A stretch of 64,000 nucleotides of DNA from Alteriqipengyuania lutimaris (GTDB lineage: Bacteria; Pseudomonadota; Alphaproteobacteria; Sphingomonadales; Sphingomonadaceae), in the NCBI RefSeq assembly GCF_003363135.1, contig NZ_QRBB01000002.1, positions 310,001 to 374,000 of the forward strand, written 5' to 3'. Positions 1-8,310 of the stretch are shown in pieces; position 1 is the first letter of the stretch, and every line of letters starts with the position of its first letter. A program made the position numbers and the translations under genes. Below the pieces are notes generated by a model. The model did no database searches. It had not been told where the DNA came from and saw nothing but the letters and a program-made list of their open reading frames with translations.

Positions 1-290
1 TACGCATTGATCGTCTCGAAAAGGTCGTTCCAGTCGGGATTGTCACGCCGGATCAACTTCAGTTTCCACTGGCGCTTCCAGCGCTTCACCGACTTCTCGC
101 GCTTTATCGCGTCCTCGATCCGGTCGTAGTGTTCGAGGTAGACCAGCCGTGTAAGACTCCATTTCCGGCAGAACTCGGATCCCCGACCTTCCCGATGCGC
201 CATCATTCTGGCTGGCAGATTGGCAGTCACCCCGATGTAGAGCGTCCCGTGCGGCGCATTCGTCATGATGTAGACCCAGCCGCCGTGCAT
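1..290 (-). CDS. GIY-YIG endonuclease superfamily protein (reaches the window edge)
   Basis: Read leftwards from the ATG at 290, the protein starts MHGGWVYIMTNAPHGTLYIG. That gives the VYI and YIG strands of a GIY-YIG nuclease fold, followed by an Arg on the helix (LPARMMAHR) and a late Glu (RIEDAIKREKS). About 96 residues are visible, the usual size of the small stand-alone UPF0213/YhbQ-like family found in many alphaproteobacteria. The last two bases in the window begin a TA- codon that could be the stop, so the gene may be complete within a base. Biological role is not established; members are presumed single-strand nicking nucleases. The next feature upstream is an intergenic repeat, so it looks monocistronic. 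Confidence 0.85.
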   Translation of the reverse strand, partial: MHGGWVYIMTNAPHGTLYIGVTANLPARMMAHREGRGSEFCRKWSLTRLVYLEHYDRIEDAIKREKSVKRWKRQWKLKLIRRDNPDWNDLFETINA

Positions 291-353
291 GGGGTGCGAA
301 TATCTCAGGGCAGTCGGTTTGGCGAGGTTTCGCATGCCGAGAGGTCAGCTAGG

Positions 354-414
354 CCCCTGCCTGCGCAGGGGCGACGGGAAATTGGTTCAGGCGTCGCCCC
401 TGCGAAGGCAGGGG
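354..414. repeat. REP-like imperfect palindrome (23-bp arms)
   Basis: Two 23-bp arms, 354-376 and 392-414, are inverted copies with one mismatch and a 15-bp spacer. The core reads CCCCTGC..GCAGGGG and continues into GTCCAG. It lies between the GIY-YIG gene and a small hypothetical gene and has no coding content. The shape and the CCCCTGCG..GCAGGGGTCC core resemble dispersed intergenic palindromes I associate with sphingomonad chromosomes; that link is from memory. No T-run follows, so a simple terminator is less likely. Confidence 0.6.
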
Positions 415-527
415 TCCAGATAACATCAGCGCCCCGGATCGCTCGGCGATCGGCTCAAAAAGAGTTTCGGCATGCTGACTGTGAGGACCTCGGCCCACCC
501 GGGGGCCCGGCACACGAAAACCTACCC

Positions 528-764
528 CTACCCCGCCAGCGTTTCCTTCGACGCCTTCACCGCCATCGAGCGCGGGCGGCCCAGCGACCAGTTGGCCTGC
601 ATCCGCACTTGCGGATTGGGGGCGCACCAGATTTCGCCGGTCGCGTCGATCGCGGTGACCCAGAGCAGGCTGTGCTCTTGCCCGTAGTCGATGACGCCGA
701 GAGCATGGCCGTCGCCCTTGCCGAGCACGTGGAGCGGGATGGGGGGATCGAGTTGGGTGAACAT
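528..764 (-). CDS. conserved hypothetical protein (79 aa class)
   Basis: A small soluble protein without signal peptide or membrane segment. I start it at the internal Met (MFTQLDPPIPLHVL) because the ten codons before it are low-complexity and basic. The central motif VIDYGQEHSLLWVTAI followed by GEIWCAPNPQVRMQ reads like a conserved, folded single domain, and I recall similar short proteins in Sphingomonadales. Function unknown. It stands alone between a repeat and ubiK, all on the minus strand. Confidence 0.7.
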   Translation of the reverse strand: MFTQLDPPIPLHVLGKGDGHALGVIDYGQEHSLLWVTAIDATGEIWCAPNPQVRMQANWSLGRPRSMAVKASKETLAG

Positions 765-877
765 GTCGCGAAGACCTCTCTTGCGAGAAACCAAACGCGG
801 GGCGCGGCCTGGCGCACCCGATCCATCATTTCCTAGTTTTCAGCGTAAAGGCGCGGCTTTGCCGCCGGTGCGCAAGG

Positions 878-1123
878 CTACTTGGCCTTCGCTTCCAGCG
901 CGTCGAGCCGCTTGGCCAGCGCCTCGTTCTCGGCGCGGGCCTTGGCGGCCATTTCCTTGACCGCGTCGAATTCCTCGCGGCTGACGAAGTTGAGCCCGCC
1001 GACAGTTTCCTTGATCCGCTCGCGCGCGGTTTCCTGCGCCTCGCGTGTCATCCCGGCGAAGGTGCCCGCGGCACCGTTCACGAGCTTCACGAAATCGGCG
1101 ATGATCGGGTTCTGGCTCTGCAT
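878..1123 (-). CDS. ubiK: UbiK/YqiC family ubiquinone biosynthesis accessory factor
   Basis: An 81-residue protein with the BMFP-domain layout: an N-terminal amphipathic stretch (PIIADFVKLVNGAAGTFAGM) and a C-terminal coiled coil (VSREEFDAVKEMAAKARAEN, then ALAKRLDALEAK). Family members trimerise, bind membranes and assist aerobic ubiquinone synthesis by interacting with UbiJ. The length fits the family and the start is the only reasonable Met. It sits 55 bp downstream of tspO on the same strand, so co-transcription is possible. Confidence 0.85.
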   Translation of the reverse strand: MQSQNPIIADFVKLVNGAAGTFAGMTREAQETARERIKETVGGLNFVSREEFDAVKEMAAKARAENEALAKRLDALEAKAK

Positions 1124-1178
1124 GCGGCCAGAAATGGCTTGCGGGCCCCGGTTTGTCCAGAGCCCGCGCGCGCTCCCC

Positions 1179-1733
1179 TCACAAATCTATCCGCTGCACC
1201 GCGCCGGTCGTCTCGGCGCCGTCCGCCTCGGGGTTCATCCGGAGGATGTCGTAATTGAGCACGGCGGCGAAGATGCTCCACGCGAGGTACGGGATCAGCA
1301 GGGCCGCGGCGAGCTTTCGCACGCGGAAGAACAGCACCATCGTGATCGCGATCATCGCGCACAGCCCGGCGATGAGGTAGAAGGCGTAGGTGATCTCGTG
1401 CTGGCCGAAGAACAGCGGGGTCCACGCGAGGTTCATCGCGAACTGGACGATGAAGGCGATGATCGCGATTCCGCGCCCCCTCGCCCCCCAGGCCGAGCAC
1501 ACCATGGCGAAGGCGAGCCCCATCATGACGTAGAGAATGCCCCAGGCGATGGGGAACAGGCTGGCATCGGGGTAATAGTCCGGCTTGGCGAGCGCCGCGA
1601 ACCACGGATCGCCCTCCCCGGTCCCGGCCAGCTGGCCCGAAAGAAAGCCGAGCAATACGACGGCGGGCACGAGGAACAGTGCCCATCTGATGAAGCTGGC
1701 GCGCAGTTGCGCGCGCGAGGCCAGCGTTGTCAT
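1179..1733 (-). CDS. tspO: TspO/MBR family membrane protein
   Basis: A 184-residue integral membrane protein with five predicted helices. Family signatures visible include PWFAALAKPDYYPDASLFPIAW in the first loop and WTPLFFGQHE and AWSIFAAVLNYDI in the last helices, which form the tetrapyrrole/cholesterol-type pocket in characterised TspO proteins. In alphaproteobacteria TspO regulates pigment synthesis by exporting or breaking down porphyrins in the outer membrane. Followed by ubiK on the same strand. Length and motifs are normal. Confidence 0.9.
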   Translation of the reverse strand: MTTLASRAQLRASFIRWALFLVPAVVLLGFLSGQLAGTGEGDPWFAALAKPDYYPDASLFPIAWGILYVMMGLAFAMVCSAWGARGRGIAIIAFIVQFAMNLAWTPLFFGQHEITYAFYLIAGLCAMIAITMVLFFRVRKLAAALLIPYLAWSIFAAVLNYDILRMNPEADGAETTGAVQRIDL

Positions 1734-1856
1734 GAGTCCTCCAGAGGGGGATATTTCACGACTCGCCTAGGCATTCGACCCCCCGACCGACAACCTAAGT
1801 TGCAGGGCCTATACCGAATTGGCACGCGGGCTGCACCTATTCCTAAGACCATTTTT

Positions 1857-2594
1857 TTAAGGTCGTCGTGCGGACACTAGAAACTCGACATTGCCCTTGG
1901 GCCCGGTGATCGGGCTTTCGACGATGCCCTGCACCTGCCAGCCGTTCGTTTCGAGCCAGTGACGCACCTCTTCGCACACCCGTTCGTGCAGCGCGGGATC
2001 GCGCACGACGCCGCCCTTGCCCACCTCCTCGCGCCCGACCTCGAACTGCGGCTTGATCAGGCTGACGAGGCGGCATTGCGGCGCGGCGAGTTCCAGCGGG
2101 CGCTCGAGCACCTTGGCCATGCCGATGAAGCTCGCATCGCACACCACCCAGTCGCAGGCTGCATCGATCTGCTCCGGTGTGAGGATGCGCGCGCTGGTCT
2201 GCTCGAGCACGGTGACGCGCTCGTCCTGCCGCAGCTTCCAGGCGAGCTGGTTGGTCCCAGAATCGACCGCGAATACGCGGGCCGCGCCGCGTTGCAGCAG
2301 CACGTCGGTAAAGCCGCCGGTCGAGCTGCCGATATCCATCGCCACCGCTCCGGTCGGATCGAGATCGAAGGCGTCGAGCGCGTGGGCGAGCTTCATCCCG
2401 CCCCGGCTGACCCACGGATGGTCGCGACCGCGCACCTCCAGCTGGGTATCCTCGGCCACCGCCTGGCCCGGCTTGGCGATCTTGGTCTCGCCTGCAAAGA
2501 CCAGCCCCGCCATGACGAGCGCCTGCGCACGCGCGCGGCTTTCGGCCAGCCCGTGCTCCACCAGCATCTGATCGACCCGCATCTTCTTCGCCAT
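1857..2594 (-). CDS. tlyA: TlyA family rRNA 2'-O-methyltransferase (hemolysin-A type)
   Basis: A 245-residue protein beginning MAKKMRVDQMLVEHGLAESR, an S4 RNA-binding domain over about residues 1-60. A Rossmann methyltransferase follows, with the SAM motif MDIGSSTGGFTDVLL, then FAVDSGTNQLAW and DWVVCDASFIGM, and ending LIKPQFEVGREEVGKGGVV, the K-D-K-E arrangement of FtsJ/TlyA enzymes. TlyA methylates riboses in 16S and 23S rRNA. I chose the Met at 2594 because AGG lies six bases upstream; starts at 2600 or 2630 in the same frame would add a few residues. The neighbour on the other side is divergent. Confidence 0.88.
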   Translation of the reverse strand: MAKKMRVDQMLVEHGLAESRARAQALVMAGLVFAGETKIAKPGQAVAEDTQLEVRGRDHPWVSRGGMKLAHALDAFDLDPTGAVAMDIGSSTGGFTDVLLQRGAARVFAVDSGTNQLAWKLRQDERVTVLEQTSARILTPEQIDAACDWVVCDASFIGMAKVLERPLELAAPQCRLVSLIKPQFEVGREEVGKGGVVRDPALHERVCEEVRHWLETNGWQVQGIVESPITGPKGNVEFLVSARRP

Positions 2595-2718
2595 GGGCAT
2601 CCTGTAGTCGAAGTCCACATGCGTGAACACTTGCGCCTCCCACCCCGAGGACGCCTGCCGGAAAACGAAGACGCATTAGCCATGGACCCCCATCGGCTCC
2701 AAGCGCATTAATGGCACT

Positions 2719-3276
2719 ATGAGCAAACCCCGCATCGCCTCCCCCGCCCGTATCGCCCTTGCCGTCTCGCTGCTGGCGGTGACCTGCTGCCAGACGCCCG
2801 AGCCGCCGCCGCCCGCGCCTGCGCCCGCCCCGCCGCCGGTCGCCGCGCCCGCGCCGGCACCCGAGCCGGTTCCGGTGGAAGAGAACTGGATCGACCGCCC
2901 GCAGACGGCGGGCGACTGGAGCTATCTGGTCGAGCCCGACGAAACGCTGGCGGTGTTCGGAACGCCCGGCACGGCGAAGCTCGTCATCGCGTGTGACCTC
3001 GGCACCCGCGAGGTCGGCATCGTGCGGCCCACCTTGGCCCCGATGCAGGGCCAGGTCGCGATGCGGATCAGCACCGAGACGATCTCGCGCCCGATGCTGG
3101 CGACGCCCGCATCGAATGCGCCCGCGCGGGTGATGGCGACACTCGACGCGCGCGATCCGTTGCTCGACGCGATGGCGATCACGCGCGGGCGCTTCGCCGT
3201 GGAGGTCGAGGGGCAACCCGGCCTCTACGTGCCCGCCTGGGCCGAAGTGACGCGCATCATCGAAGACTGCCGCTGA
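2719..3276 (+). CDS. exported proline-rich protein, possible lipoprotein
   Basis: 185 residues. The N-terminal hydrophobic stretch RIALAVSLLAVTCC ends in two cysteines, so this is a signal peptide, though not a textbook lipobox (Thr or Cys at -1). A Pro/Ala linker (about residues 32-60) leads to a globular domain with GDWSYLVEPDETLAVFG and repeated short beta-like segments, ending in IIEDC. I recall similar periplasmic proteins of unknown function in Erythrobacteraceae. Divergent from tlyA, with a 124-bp shared upstream region. Confidence 0.75.
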   Translation: MSKPRIASPARIALAVSLLAVTCCQTPEPPPPAPAPAPPPVAAPAPAPEPVPVEENWIDRPQTAGDWSYLVEPDETLAVFGTPGTAKLVIACDLGTREVGIVRPTLAPMQGQVAMRISTETISRPMLATPASNAPARVMATLDARDPLLDAMAITRGRFAVEVEGQPGLYVPAWAEVTRIIEDCR

Positions 3277-3326
3277 AGTACAGCGCCGCCACAGCCTGAA
3301 CATCGGAACGTGGGGGAGCGAATTGC

Positions 3327-3357
3327 CTGCCGCGCGGACGCTATCCGCGTCCGGCAG
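3327..3357 (+). other. hairpin in a candidate non-coding RNA region
   Basis: The stem CGGACGC / GCGTCCG with a TATCC loop is extended by outer CTGC / GCAG pairs. It is the first structure in the 603-bp gap 3277-3879, which has no long convincing ORF. It lies 175 bp before a strong ribosome-binding site and 290 bp before a terminator, so the whole block may be one short transcript. Confidence 0.4.
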
Positions 3358-3531
3358 CGGGGGTTCTTTTCGCGAGCGCACAAGTATGACGGGGAAAAAG
3401 ATATTTACAAGGCTTGTGCTGGCGAATCAGGTGACTCAAAAAGGAACCTGAGAGCGGCGGTGCACGACGCTTCTCGGCCCCCGGTGATACGGTGCGGGTC
3501 TTGGCTTACAAGCGCGAAAGGAGGTGATCCG

Positions 3532-3588
3532 ATGTCTCATGGTTCAGCAGAGAGGTCGGCAAGTTTCCGCGCGAGGCACTATCGGTAA
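3532..3588 (+). CDS. 18-codon micro-ORF with an extreme Shine-Dalgarno
   Basis: The ORF MSHGSAERSASFRARHYR is basic and very short. Immediately before it, at 3516-3530, is GAAAGGAGGTGATCC, which complements the 15 terminal bases expected for bacterial 16S rRNA (GGATCACCTCCTTTC). The GGAGG core is seven bases from the ATG, an ideal spacing. A terminator follows 57 bp after the stop. Either this is a highly translated small protein or leader peptide, or the region is an RNA that pairs with 16S rRNA. No family recognised. Confidence 0.4.
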   Translation: MSHGSAERSASFRARHYR

Positions 3589-3641
3589 AGTCGCATACCC
3601 TTAGAGGCTTCGTGGGCGGCACTTCCTGGCCGCTGACCATG

Positions 3642-3690
3642 AAAGGGCGATCCATCCCCACCATTCGCAGGCGGGCTGGGTCGCCCTTTT
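3642..3690 (+). terminator. intrinsic terminator after the micro-ORF locus
   Basis: AAAGGGCGA pairs with TCGCCCTTT across an imperfect long stem containing GATCCATCCCC / GGGCTGGGTC. The descending arm runs directly into TTTT. It defines the 3' end of a short rightward transcript covering the hairpin and micro-ORF. Downstream GCGTCGCCCTTTTCA partly repeats the descending arm. Confidence 0.6.
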
Positions 3691-3879
3691 CATTTGCGTC
3701 GCCCTTTTCAGCTGCGGGGCGCGAGGGCGCGATCGAAAGCGATCCGGAGCCATGCCGGATGGCAAGAGATGGTCGCCAGCACCTTGGCCCGCACGGCACT
3801 GCGGAACGACGCGCAACCGCCCGGCAAGCGCGATCCGATCATCGCGCCCTGCCGATTTCGGTCGCCCGAGCGCGCGGGT

Positions 3880-4758
3880 TCAGCGTCGCCGGATCTCGAT
3901 CCGCTCGCTCGAACGGGCCTCGTCGAAGCGTTTCGCCGCCTCGGCATCGCCCGCCACCTTGGCCAGCAGGAAGCGCGTGACCAGCGCTATCGCTTCGTCG
4001 TATCCGTCCTCCTCCCCGTAGACGAAGGAATGGTCCGACCCCTCGACCAGAAGCAGCGTGTGGTCGCCTTCGGGCAGCGCTTCGAATTGCGCGACCTGCA
4101 CCTGCGGATCGCCTGCGAAGGGCTGCGCGACATCCTGCGGCCCGGTGATCGTGAGCGTGGGCACGGCGACCGTATCATAGGCGCCGGGGGTCCCGGTCAG
4201 CCCGGGGATCGGGCCGGGAGAGGAAAACATCACCACCGCCTTCATCGCCGGGACGCGGGCGCCGAACATGGGATCGAGCGCGCCGCCGCCCATCAGCGCG
4301 ATCAGCGAGCCATAGCTGTGGCCTACGCCCGCCAGCGCAAGCCCGGGATGGAGTTCGGCAGCATACGCCGAAACGGCGTTCAGGTCGGCGGTGCGGCTGA
4401 TGAAGGCCGCACGGATATCCTCCCGCTCCGCCTCGGGAATCGTGAGAGAATCGCCGTGGCGCGGCGCGAGCACGACGAATCCCGCCTCCTGCAATGCACC
4501 GATCAGCGGCGCGAGCCTTTCAGGCGAGGAGCCCGCGCCATGCGAGAGGAAGATCGCCGCGGCGGGCTCGCCGACCGCATCGAAGACCGACAGGTCGAGA
4601 GTGCGCCCGCCCACGGGCAGCGCGACATGCCGGGCGGACGGGAGCGCCGCAGACCCCGCTTGGTCCGGGGCAGCCTGCTGGGCGACCATCGGCGCTGCGC
4701 ACGCCTGCAAGGCCAATGGTGCGAGCAAACACAGCAGCAGCGGACGCAAGGGACGCAT
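3880..4758 (-). CDS. alpha/beta hydrolase lipoprotein (dienelactone-hydrolase-like)
   Basis: 292 residues. The signal peptide MRPLRPLLLCLLAPLALQAC ends in a lipobox, LALQAC, so the protein is probably membrane-anchored in the periplasm. The hydrolase core shows the oxyanion strand AIFLSHGAGSSPERL, the nucleophile elbow GVGHSYGSL (Ser), an acid in LTITGPQD and the His in GSDHSFVYG near the C-terminus. The natural substrate cannot be told from sequence. It is divergently oriented to ilvE, across 217 bp. Confidence 0.8.
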   Translation of the reverse strand: MRPLRPLLLCLLAPLALQACAAPMVAQQAAPDQAGSAALPSARHVALPVGGRTLDLSVFDAVGEPAAAIFLSHGAGSSPERLAPLIGALQEAGFVVLAPRHGDSLTIPEAEREDIRAAFISRTADLNAVSAYAAELHPGLALAGVGHSYGSLIALMGGGALDPMFGARVPAMKAVVMFSSPGPIPGLTGTPGAYDTVAVPTLTITGPQDVAQPFAGDPQVQVAQFEALPEGDHTLLLVEGSDHSFVYGEEDGYDEAIALVTRFLLAKVAGDAEAAKRFDEARSSERIEIRRR

Positions 4759-4975
4759 AGAATTTCTCTCCGGAAGGACTGCGAAAGGCTATTGCGTCCG
4801 GCCGCCGCGCACAAGCGCGATGACGTTGCGAATACCGCCTGACGGCGCGGGGCCGCCCGATCTCATCGCGCAATGATCGGAAAGATTTTGCGTCGTATCG
4901 TGAAATATTTGTCAGACCCCCTTGCCCCGCGCCGCGTGCGCGCATAACCGCCTCGACCAAGGAGACCAGAGCCCT

Positions 4976-6091
4976 ATGGCCGATACGCCGATGATCGATT
5001 TTGCCCACCTGCCCCACCCGGCCCCCGTCCCGTCCGAAAGCCGCGACGAGGCGCTGACGGACCCGGGTTTCGGGTCGATCTTCACTGACCACATGGTGAC
5101 GATTGCCTTCGATGCGGACCGCGTGGAGCGGGGCGAAGACGGCTGGCACGATGCGAAGCTTCGCCCGCGCGAGCCGATCGCGCTCGATCCGGCGGCGGCC
5201 GTGCTGCATTACGCGCAGGAAATCTTCGAAGGGATGAAGGCCTATCGCTGGGAGGACGATTCCGTCGCGCTGTTCCGGCCCGAGCAGAACGCGCGCCGCC
5301 TCAATGCCAGCGCGCGGCGCATGGCGATGCCCGAACTGCCCGAGGAGCTGTTCCTCGAATCGATCCGCCAGCTGGTCGCGAAGGATCGCGACTGGATGCC
5401 CACGGTCGAAGGCGGATCGCTCTACCTGCGGCCTTTCATGTTCGCGACCGAAGCTTTCCTCGGCGTGCGCCCGGCGCGCGAATATCTCTACTGCCTGATC
5501 GCAAGCCCGGTCGGTAGCTATTTCAAGTCGGGCGTGAAGCCGGTCGACGTGTGGGTCAGCCGCGATCACACGCGCGCGGCCCCCGGCGGCACCGGCGCGG
5601 CGAAGACCGGCGGCAACTACGCCGCAAGCCTCGTGCCGCTGGCCGAAGGGACCAAGCAGGGCTGCCAGCAGACCGTCTTCCTCGATGCCGTCGAGAAGAA
5701 GTGGATCGAGGAGCTTGGCGGCATGAACCTGTTCTTCGTGTTCGAGGACGGCAGCGCAATCACCCCTCCGCTGACCGGCACGATCCTGCCCGGCATCACG
5801 CGCGACAGCCTGATCCAGATGCTGCGCGACGAAGGGCTGCAGGTGCGCGAGGAACCCTATTCGATCGACCAGTGGCACGCCGATGCGGCGAAGGGCGATT
5901 TGATCGAGACCTTCGCCTGCGGCACCGCCGCGGTCGTCACGCCCGTGGGTAGCGTCAACGGGCCCGACGGCACCTTCACCATCGGCAGCGGGGGGACCGG
6001 GCAGCTGACCCAGAAGATGCGTGACCGGCTGGTCGCCATCCAGATGGGCACCGCGCCCGATCCGCATGGGTGGGTGACGAAGCTGGACTGA
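4976..6091 (+). CDS. ilvE: branched-chain amino acid aminotransferase
   Basis: 371 residues, PLP fold-type IV. It catalyses the final transamination in valine, leucine and isoleucine synthesis. The subgroup-II (eukaryote-like) signature is clear: LRPFMFATEAFLGV, then the PLP-lysine region GTGAAKTGGNYAASL, then LGGMNLFFVFEDGS, TPPLTGTILPGITRDS and FACGTAAVVTPVG. The ATG at 4976 has AAGGAGA about ten bases upstream and gives the expected length; an in-frame GTG/ATG at 4922 would add a non-conserved tail. The 3' end is overlapped in antisense by the GGDEF gene's reading frame. Confidence 0.93.
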   Translation: MADTPMIDFAHLPHPAPVPSESRDEALTDPGFGSIFTDHMVTIAFDADRVERGEDGWHDAKLRPREPIALDPAAAVLHYAQEIFEGMKAYRWEDDSVALFRPEQNARRLNASARRMAMPELPEELFLESIRQLVAKDRDWMPTVEGGSLYLRPFMFATEAFLGVRPAREYLYCLIASPVGSYFKSGVKPVDVWVSRDHTRAAPGGTGAAKTGGNYAASLVPLAEGTKQGCQQTVFLDAVEKKWIEELGGMNLFFVFEDGSAITPPLTGTILPGITRDSLIQMLRDEGLQVREEPYSIDQWHADAAKGDLIETFACGTAAVVTPVGSVNGPDGTFTIGSGGTGQLTQKMRDRLVAIQMGTAPDPHGWVTKLD

Positions 6092-7356
6092 GAGGGCTCA
6101 GGCGCTCTGGCTGAGCCCATCGGCGATCCCGACACGTCCGCCCGGGCTGCCAGCCGGACGATGTTCCGCCCCGCGGTCTTCGCCGCATAGAGTGCCTCGT
6201 CGGCGCGGTCGATGAGTGCATCGGCAGACAGGGAGGCGGGCGACAGGGCGTCGGGCGACAGGGCGACATTCTGCCGCAAGGCCACGCCGATGCTCACGCT
6301 CAGCGTGACGCGCCCGCCAATGTCGAGCGTCACGGGACGTTGCGCCACCGCCCGCCGCGCGCGGTCGGCGAGGATCAGCGCCTCTTCCTCGCTGCAGTGT
6401 TCGACCACGGCCACGAATTCCTCGCCTCCGAAGCGCGCCACGGTGCCCCCGACCTCCGCGAACTGCTTCTCCAGCTCGGTCGCGACCTGCTTGAGCGCGC
6501 GATCGCCCGCAACGTGGTCATGCGTGTCGTTGAACTGCTTGAAGTGATCGACGTCGATCATCATCACCGCCAGATCGTCGCCCTGTTCGCTCGCCGCGCG
6601 AAAGGCGGTGTGGAAGATCCGCTCGAAATAGCGGCGGTTGGGCAGTCCGGTGAGGTCGTCGCGGTGCGAGAGTTCGCGTAGCTGCTCGTTCGCTTCCATC
6701 AGCCGGTCCGCGGCGAGCCGGCCGCGCACGGCATAGAGGAAGTTGCGGTCCTTGAGCGTCGCAGTGCGGAACGGCACGGCGAGCGCGACGAGACTGATCG
6801 CCGAAAGATAGGCGAGCAGCGCAAAGGCCTCGCGCGCGCGGGGAGGCGGCAGGACGGCCCAGACGGTCCACAACACCGCCAGCGAAAGGAAGACGAGGAC
6901 CGCGATCGACCCGGGTCGAAGCGGCACGACCACCACGGCCAGGACTACGATCAGCGCCGCGCCCATGACGTATTCGTCCTGCGGCACGGCGCCGTTGTGC
7001 ATCCCGAGATATCCCGCCACGCCCGCGAAGCAGACGGCGGAGAGGATCGAGGTCCAGCGCTGGAACGCCCAGCCCCCGCGCAAGGCGGCATAGATCGCGA
7101 GAAGATAGGCCGGAACCACCAGGCCAAGACGCAGGACCAGCCCCTCCCCGAACATCTCCGGGCCGTTCGAATAGTCGAGCGGCACGCAGAAAATGCAGGA
7201 GATAAGCGCGATCGCGTTGATGAAAGCGAGTTCGCGCCGACGGCGCGGCACCTGCTCGTCGCGCCACATCTGGCGCAACGCGGCTGGCCACTGGGCAAAG
7301 TGCAGGCCTTTGTCCGCAGCCTGCTCCACGTGGCGGAGATTCGATTCGGGATTCAC
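5857..7356 (-). CDS. membrane GGDEF diguanylate cyclase with an anomalous antisense C-terminal tail
   Basis: Residues about 40-215 hold six or so membrane helices. A linker (LMEANEQLRELSHRDDLTGL) leads into a complete GGDEF domain: the start motif DDLTGLPNRRYFERIF, the metal-binding MMIDVDHFKQFND, the active site RFGGEEF (GGEEF) and the closing ADEALYAAKTAGRN. The domain makes cyclic di-GMP. Normally the protein would end just after AGRNIVRLA. Here the frame stays open for about 100 more codons, 78 of them antisense to ilvE, and has no domain there. In another frame the natural-looking ending RVGIADGLSQSA-stop occurs (stop at 6098-6100), so a one-base indel near 6150 is likely. Confidence 0.85.
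   Translation of the reverse strand: MNPESNLRHVEQAADKGLHFAQWPAALRQMWRDEQVPRRRRELAFINAIALISCIFCVPLDYSNGPEMFGEGLVLRLGLVVPAYLLAIYAALRGGWAFQRWTSILSAVCFAGVAGYLGMHNGAVPQDEYVMGAALIVVLAVVVVPLRPGSIAVLVFLSLAVLWTVWAVLPPPRAREAFALLAYLSAISLVALAVPFRTATLKDRNFLYAVRGRLAADRLMEANEQLRELSHRDDLTGLPNRRYFERIFHTAFRAASEQGDDLAVMMIDVDHFKQFNDTHDHVAGDRALKQVATELEKQFAEVGGTVARFGGEEFVAVVEHCSEEEALILADRARRAVAQRPVTLDIGGRVTLSVSIGVALRQNVALSPDALSPASLSADALIDRADEALYAAKTAGRNIVRLAARADVSGSPMGSARAPEPSQSSFVTHPCGSGAVPIWMATSRSRIFWVSCPVPPLPMVKVPSGPLTLPTGVTTAAVPQAKVSIKSPFAASACHWSIE
6094..6118. terminator. bidirectional hairpin between ilvE and the GGDEF gene
   Basis: GGGCTCAG / CTGAGCCC, an 8-bp perfect stem with a 9-nt loop, starts three bases after the ilvE stop. 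Its position between convergent genes suggests a shared terminator, which implies that the GGDEF gene once ended here. There is no strong T-run on either strand. Confidence 0.5.
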
Positions 7357-7416
7357 GCGCGGGACGCTACGCCCGGCAGGTTAACATGCCGCTTCCGCGC
7401 GTCCGCAGCGGCGATG

Positions 7417-8307
7417 CTACATCCGCGGCCGGGTGAGGAAGCGCCTCGAGAACGTCTCGCTCGGCCGGATGACGATGATCGCCACGCCCGCCAGCGCGAT
7501 CCCCGAGCCGAGCAGTAGCCGTCCGCCCACGACGTCGTTGGTCAGCCATGCGCCCAGCCCGATCGTCATCAGCGGGTGCAGCAAGGTGAGCGGCACGACG
7601 AGGTTCGCCTCGAACTTCTGGAACAGGACGAAATAGGTGCCCGTCGCCGCGATCGAGACAACCAGTGCAGCGAAGACCAGGCACCCGGCGAGCGCCCAGG
7701 GCGCGGCCGCGAAACTCGCCACTTGCCCCTGCTCGACCGCGAAGGACAGCGGCAGCAGCACCATCGTGGAAGCCACCGCCGCCCACGCCTGCAGCGTCAT
7801 CGCGGGCATATCGAGCCTCTTGACGAAGACCGCGCCGAGCGCGCCGACGAGGGCCGAAACGAAGACCAGCATCGCGCCGCCGCTCGCCGCCATCGCACCC
7901 TTGGAAAGGATCGCCAGCAGCACGCCGCCGAAGGCGAGCACCATGCCCAGCGCACGCCGCCAGCGCACGGTCTCGCCCAGGAAGACGATCGCGAACAGCA
8001 CGGTCATCGGGGCGCCCACCAGCCCGATCGCGCCCGCCGTCGCCGGATCGGCGGTCTGCAATCCCATGAAGAGGAGCGCGAAGGACCCGCCGCTGATCGC
8101 CAGCCCGACCGCGAGGACTGCGGGGAGGCGCGGCGGAATGCTGCGGACCAGCAGCGGCACCAGCACCAGCACGACGATGGCCGAACGCAGACCGGCGAAG
8201 AAGAGCGGCGGCATGGCGAGATCGTCCACCGCAAGCTTGCCGACGATCACGTTGAGCGCCCATGCAAGATTGCACAGCACCATCAGCCCTATCGACCACG
8301 CGGGCAC
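7417..8307 (-). CDS. EamA/DMT family transporter
   Basis: 296 residues with ten predicted helices, built of two EamA repeats: WSIGLMVLCNLAWALNVIVG starts the first and GAMLVFVSALVGALGAVF the second. The conserved FLGETVRWRRALGMVLAF element closes repeat one. Members export metabolites or amino acids; substrate not predictable. It begins 3 bp after the nadE stop on the same strand, so it is translated from the nadE transcript and may share its regulation. Confidence 0.88.
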   Translation of the reverse strand: MPAWSIGLMVLCNLAWALNVIVGKLAVDDLAMPPLFFAGLRSAIVVLVLVPLLVRSIPPRLPAVLAVGLAISGGSFALLFMGLQTADPATAGAIGLVGAPMTVLFAIVFLGETVRWRRALGMVLAFGGVLLAILSKGAMAASGGAMLVFVSALVGALGAVFVKRLDMPAMTLQAWAAVASTMVLLPLSFAVEQGQVASFAAAPWALAGCLVFAALVVSIAATGTYFVLFQKFEANLVVPLTLLHPLMTIGLGAWLTNDVVGGRLLLGSGIALAGVAIIVIRPSETFSRRFLTRPRM

Positions 8308-8310
8308 GGC

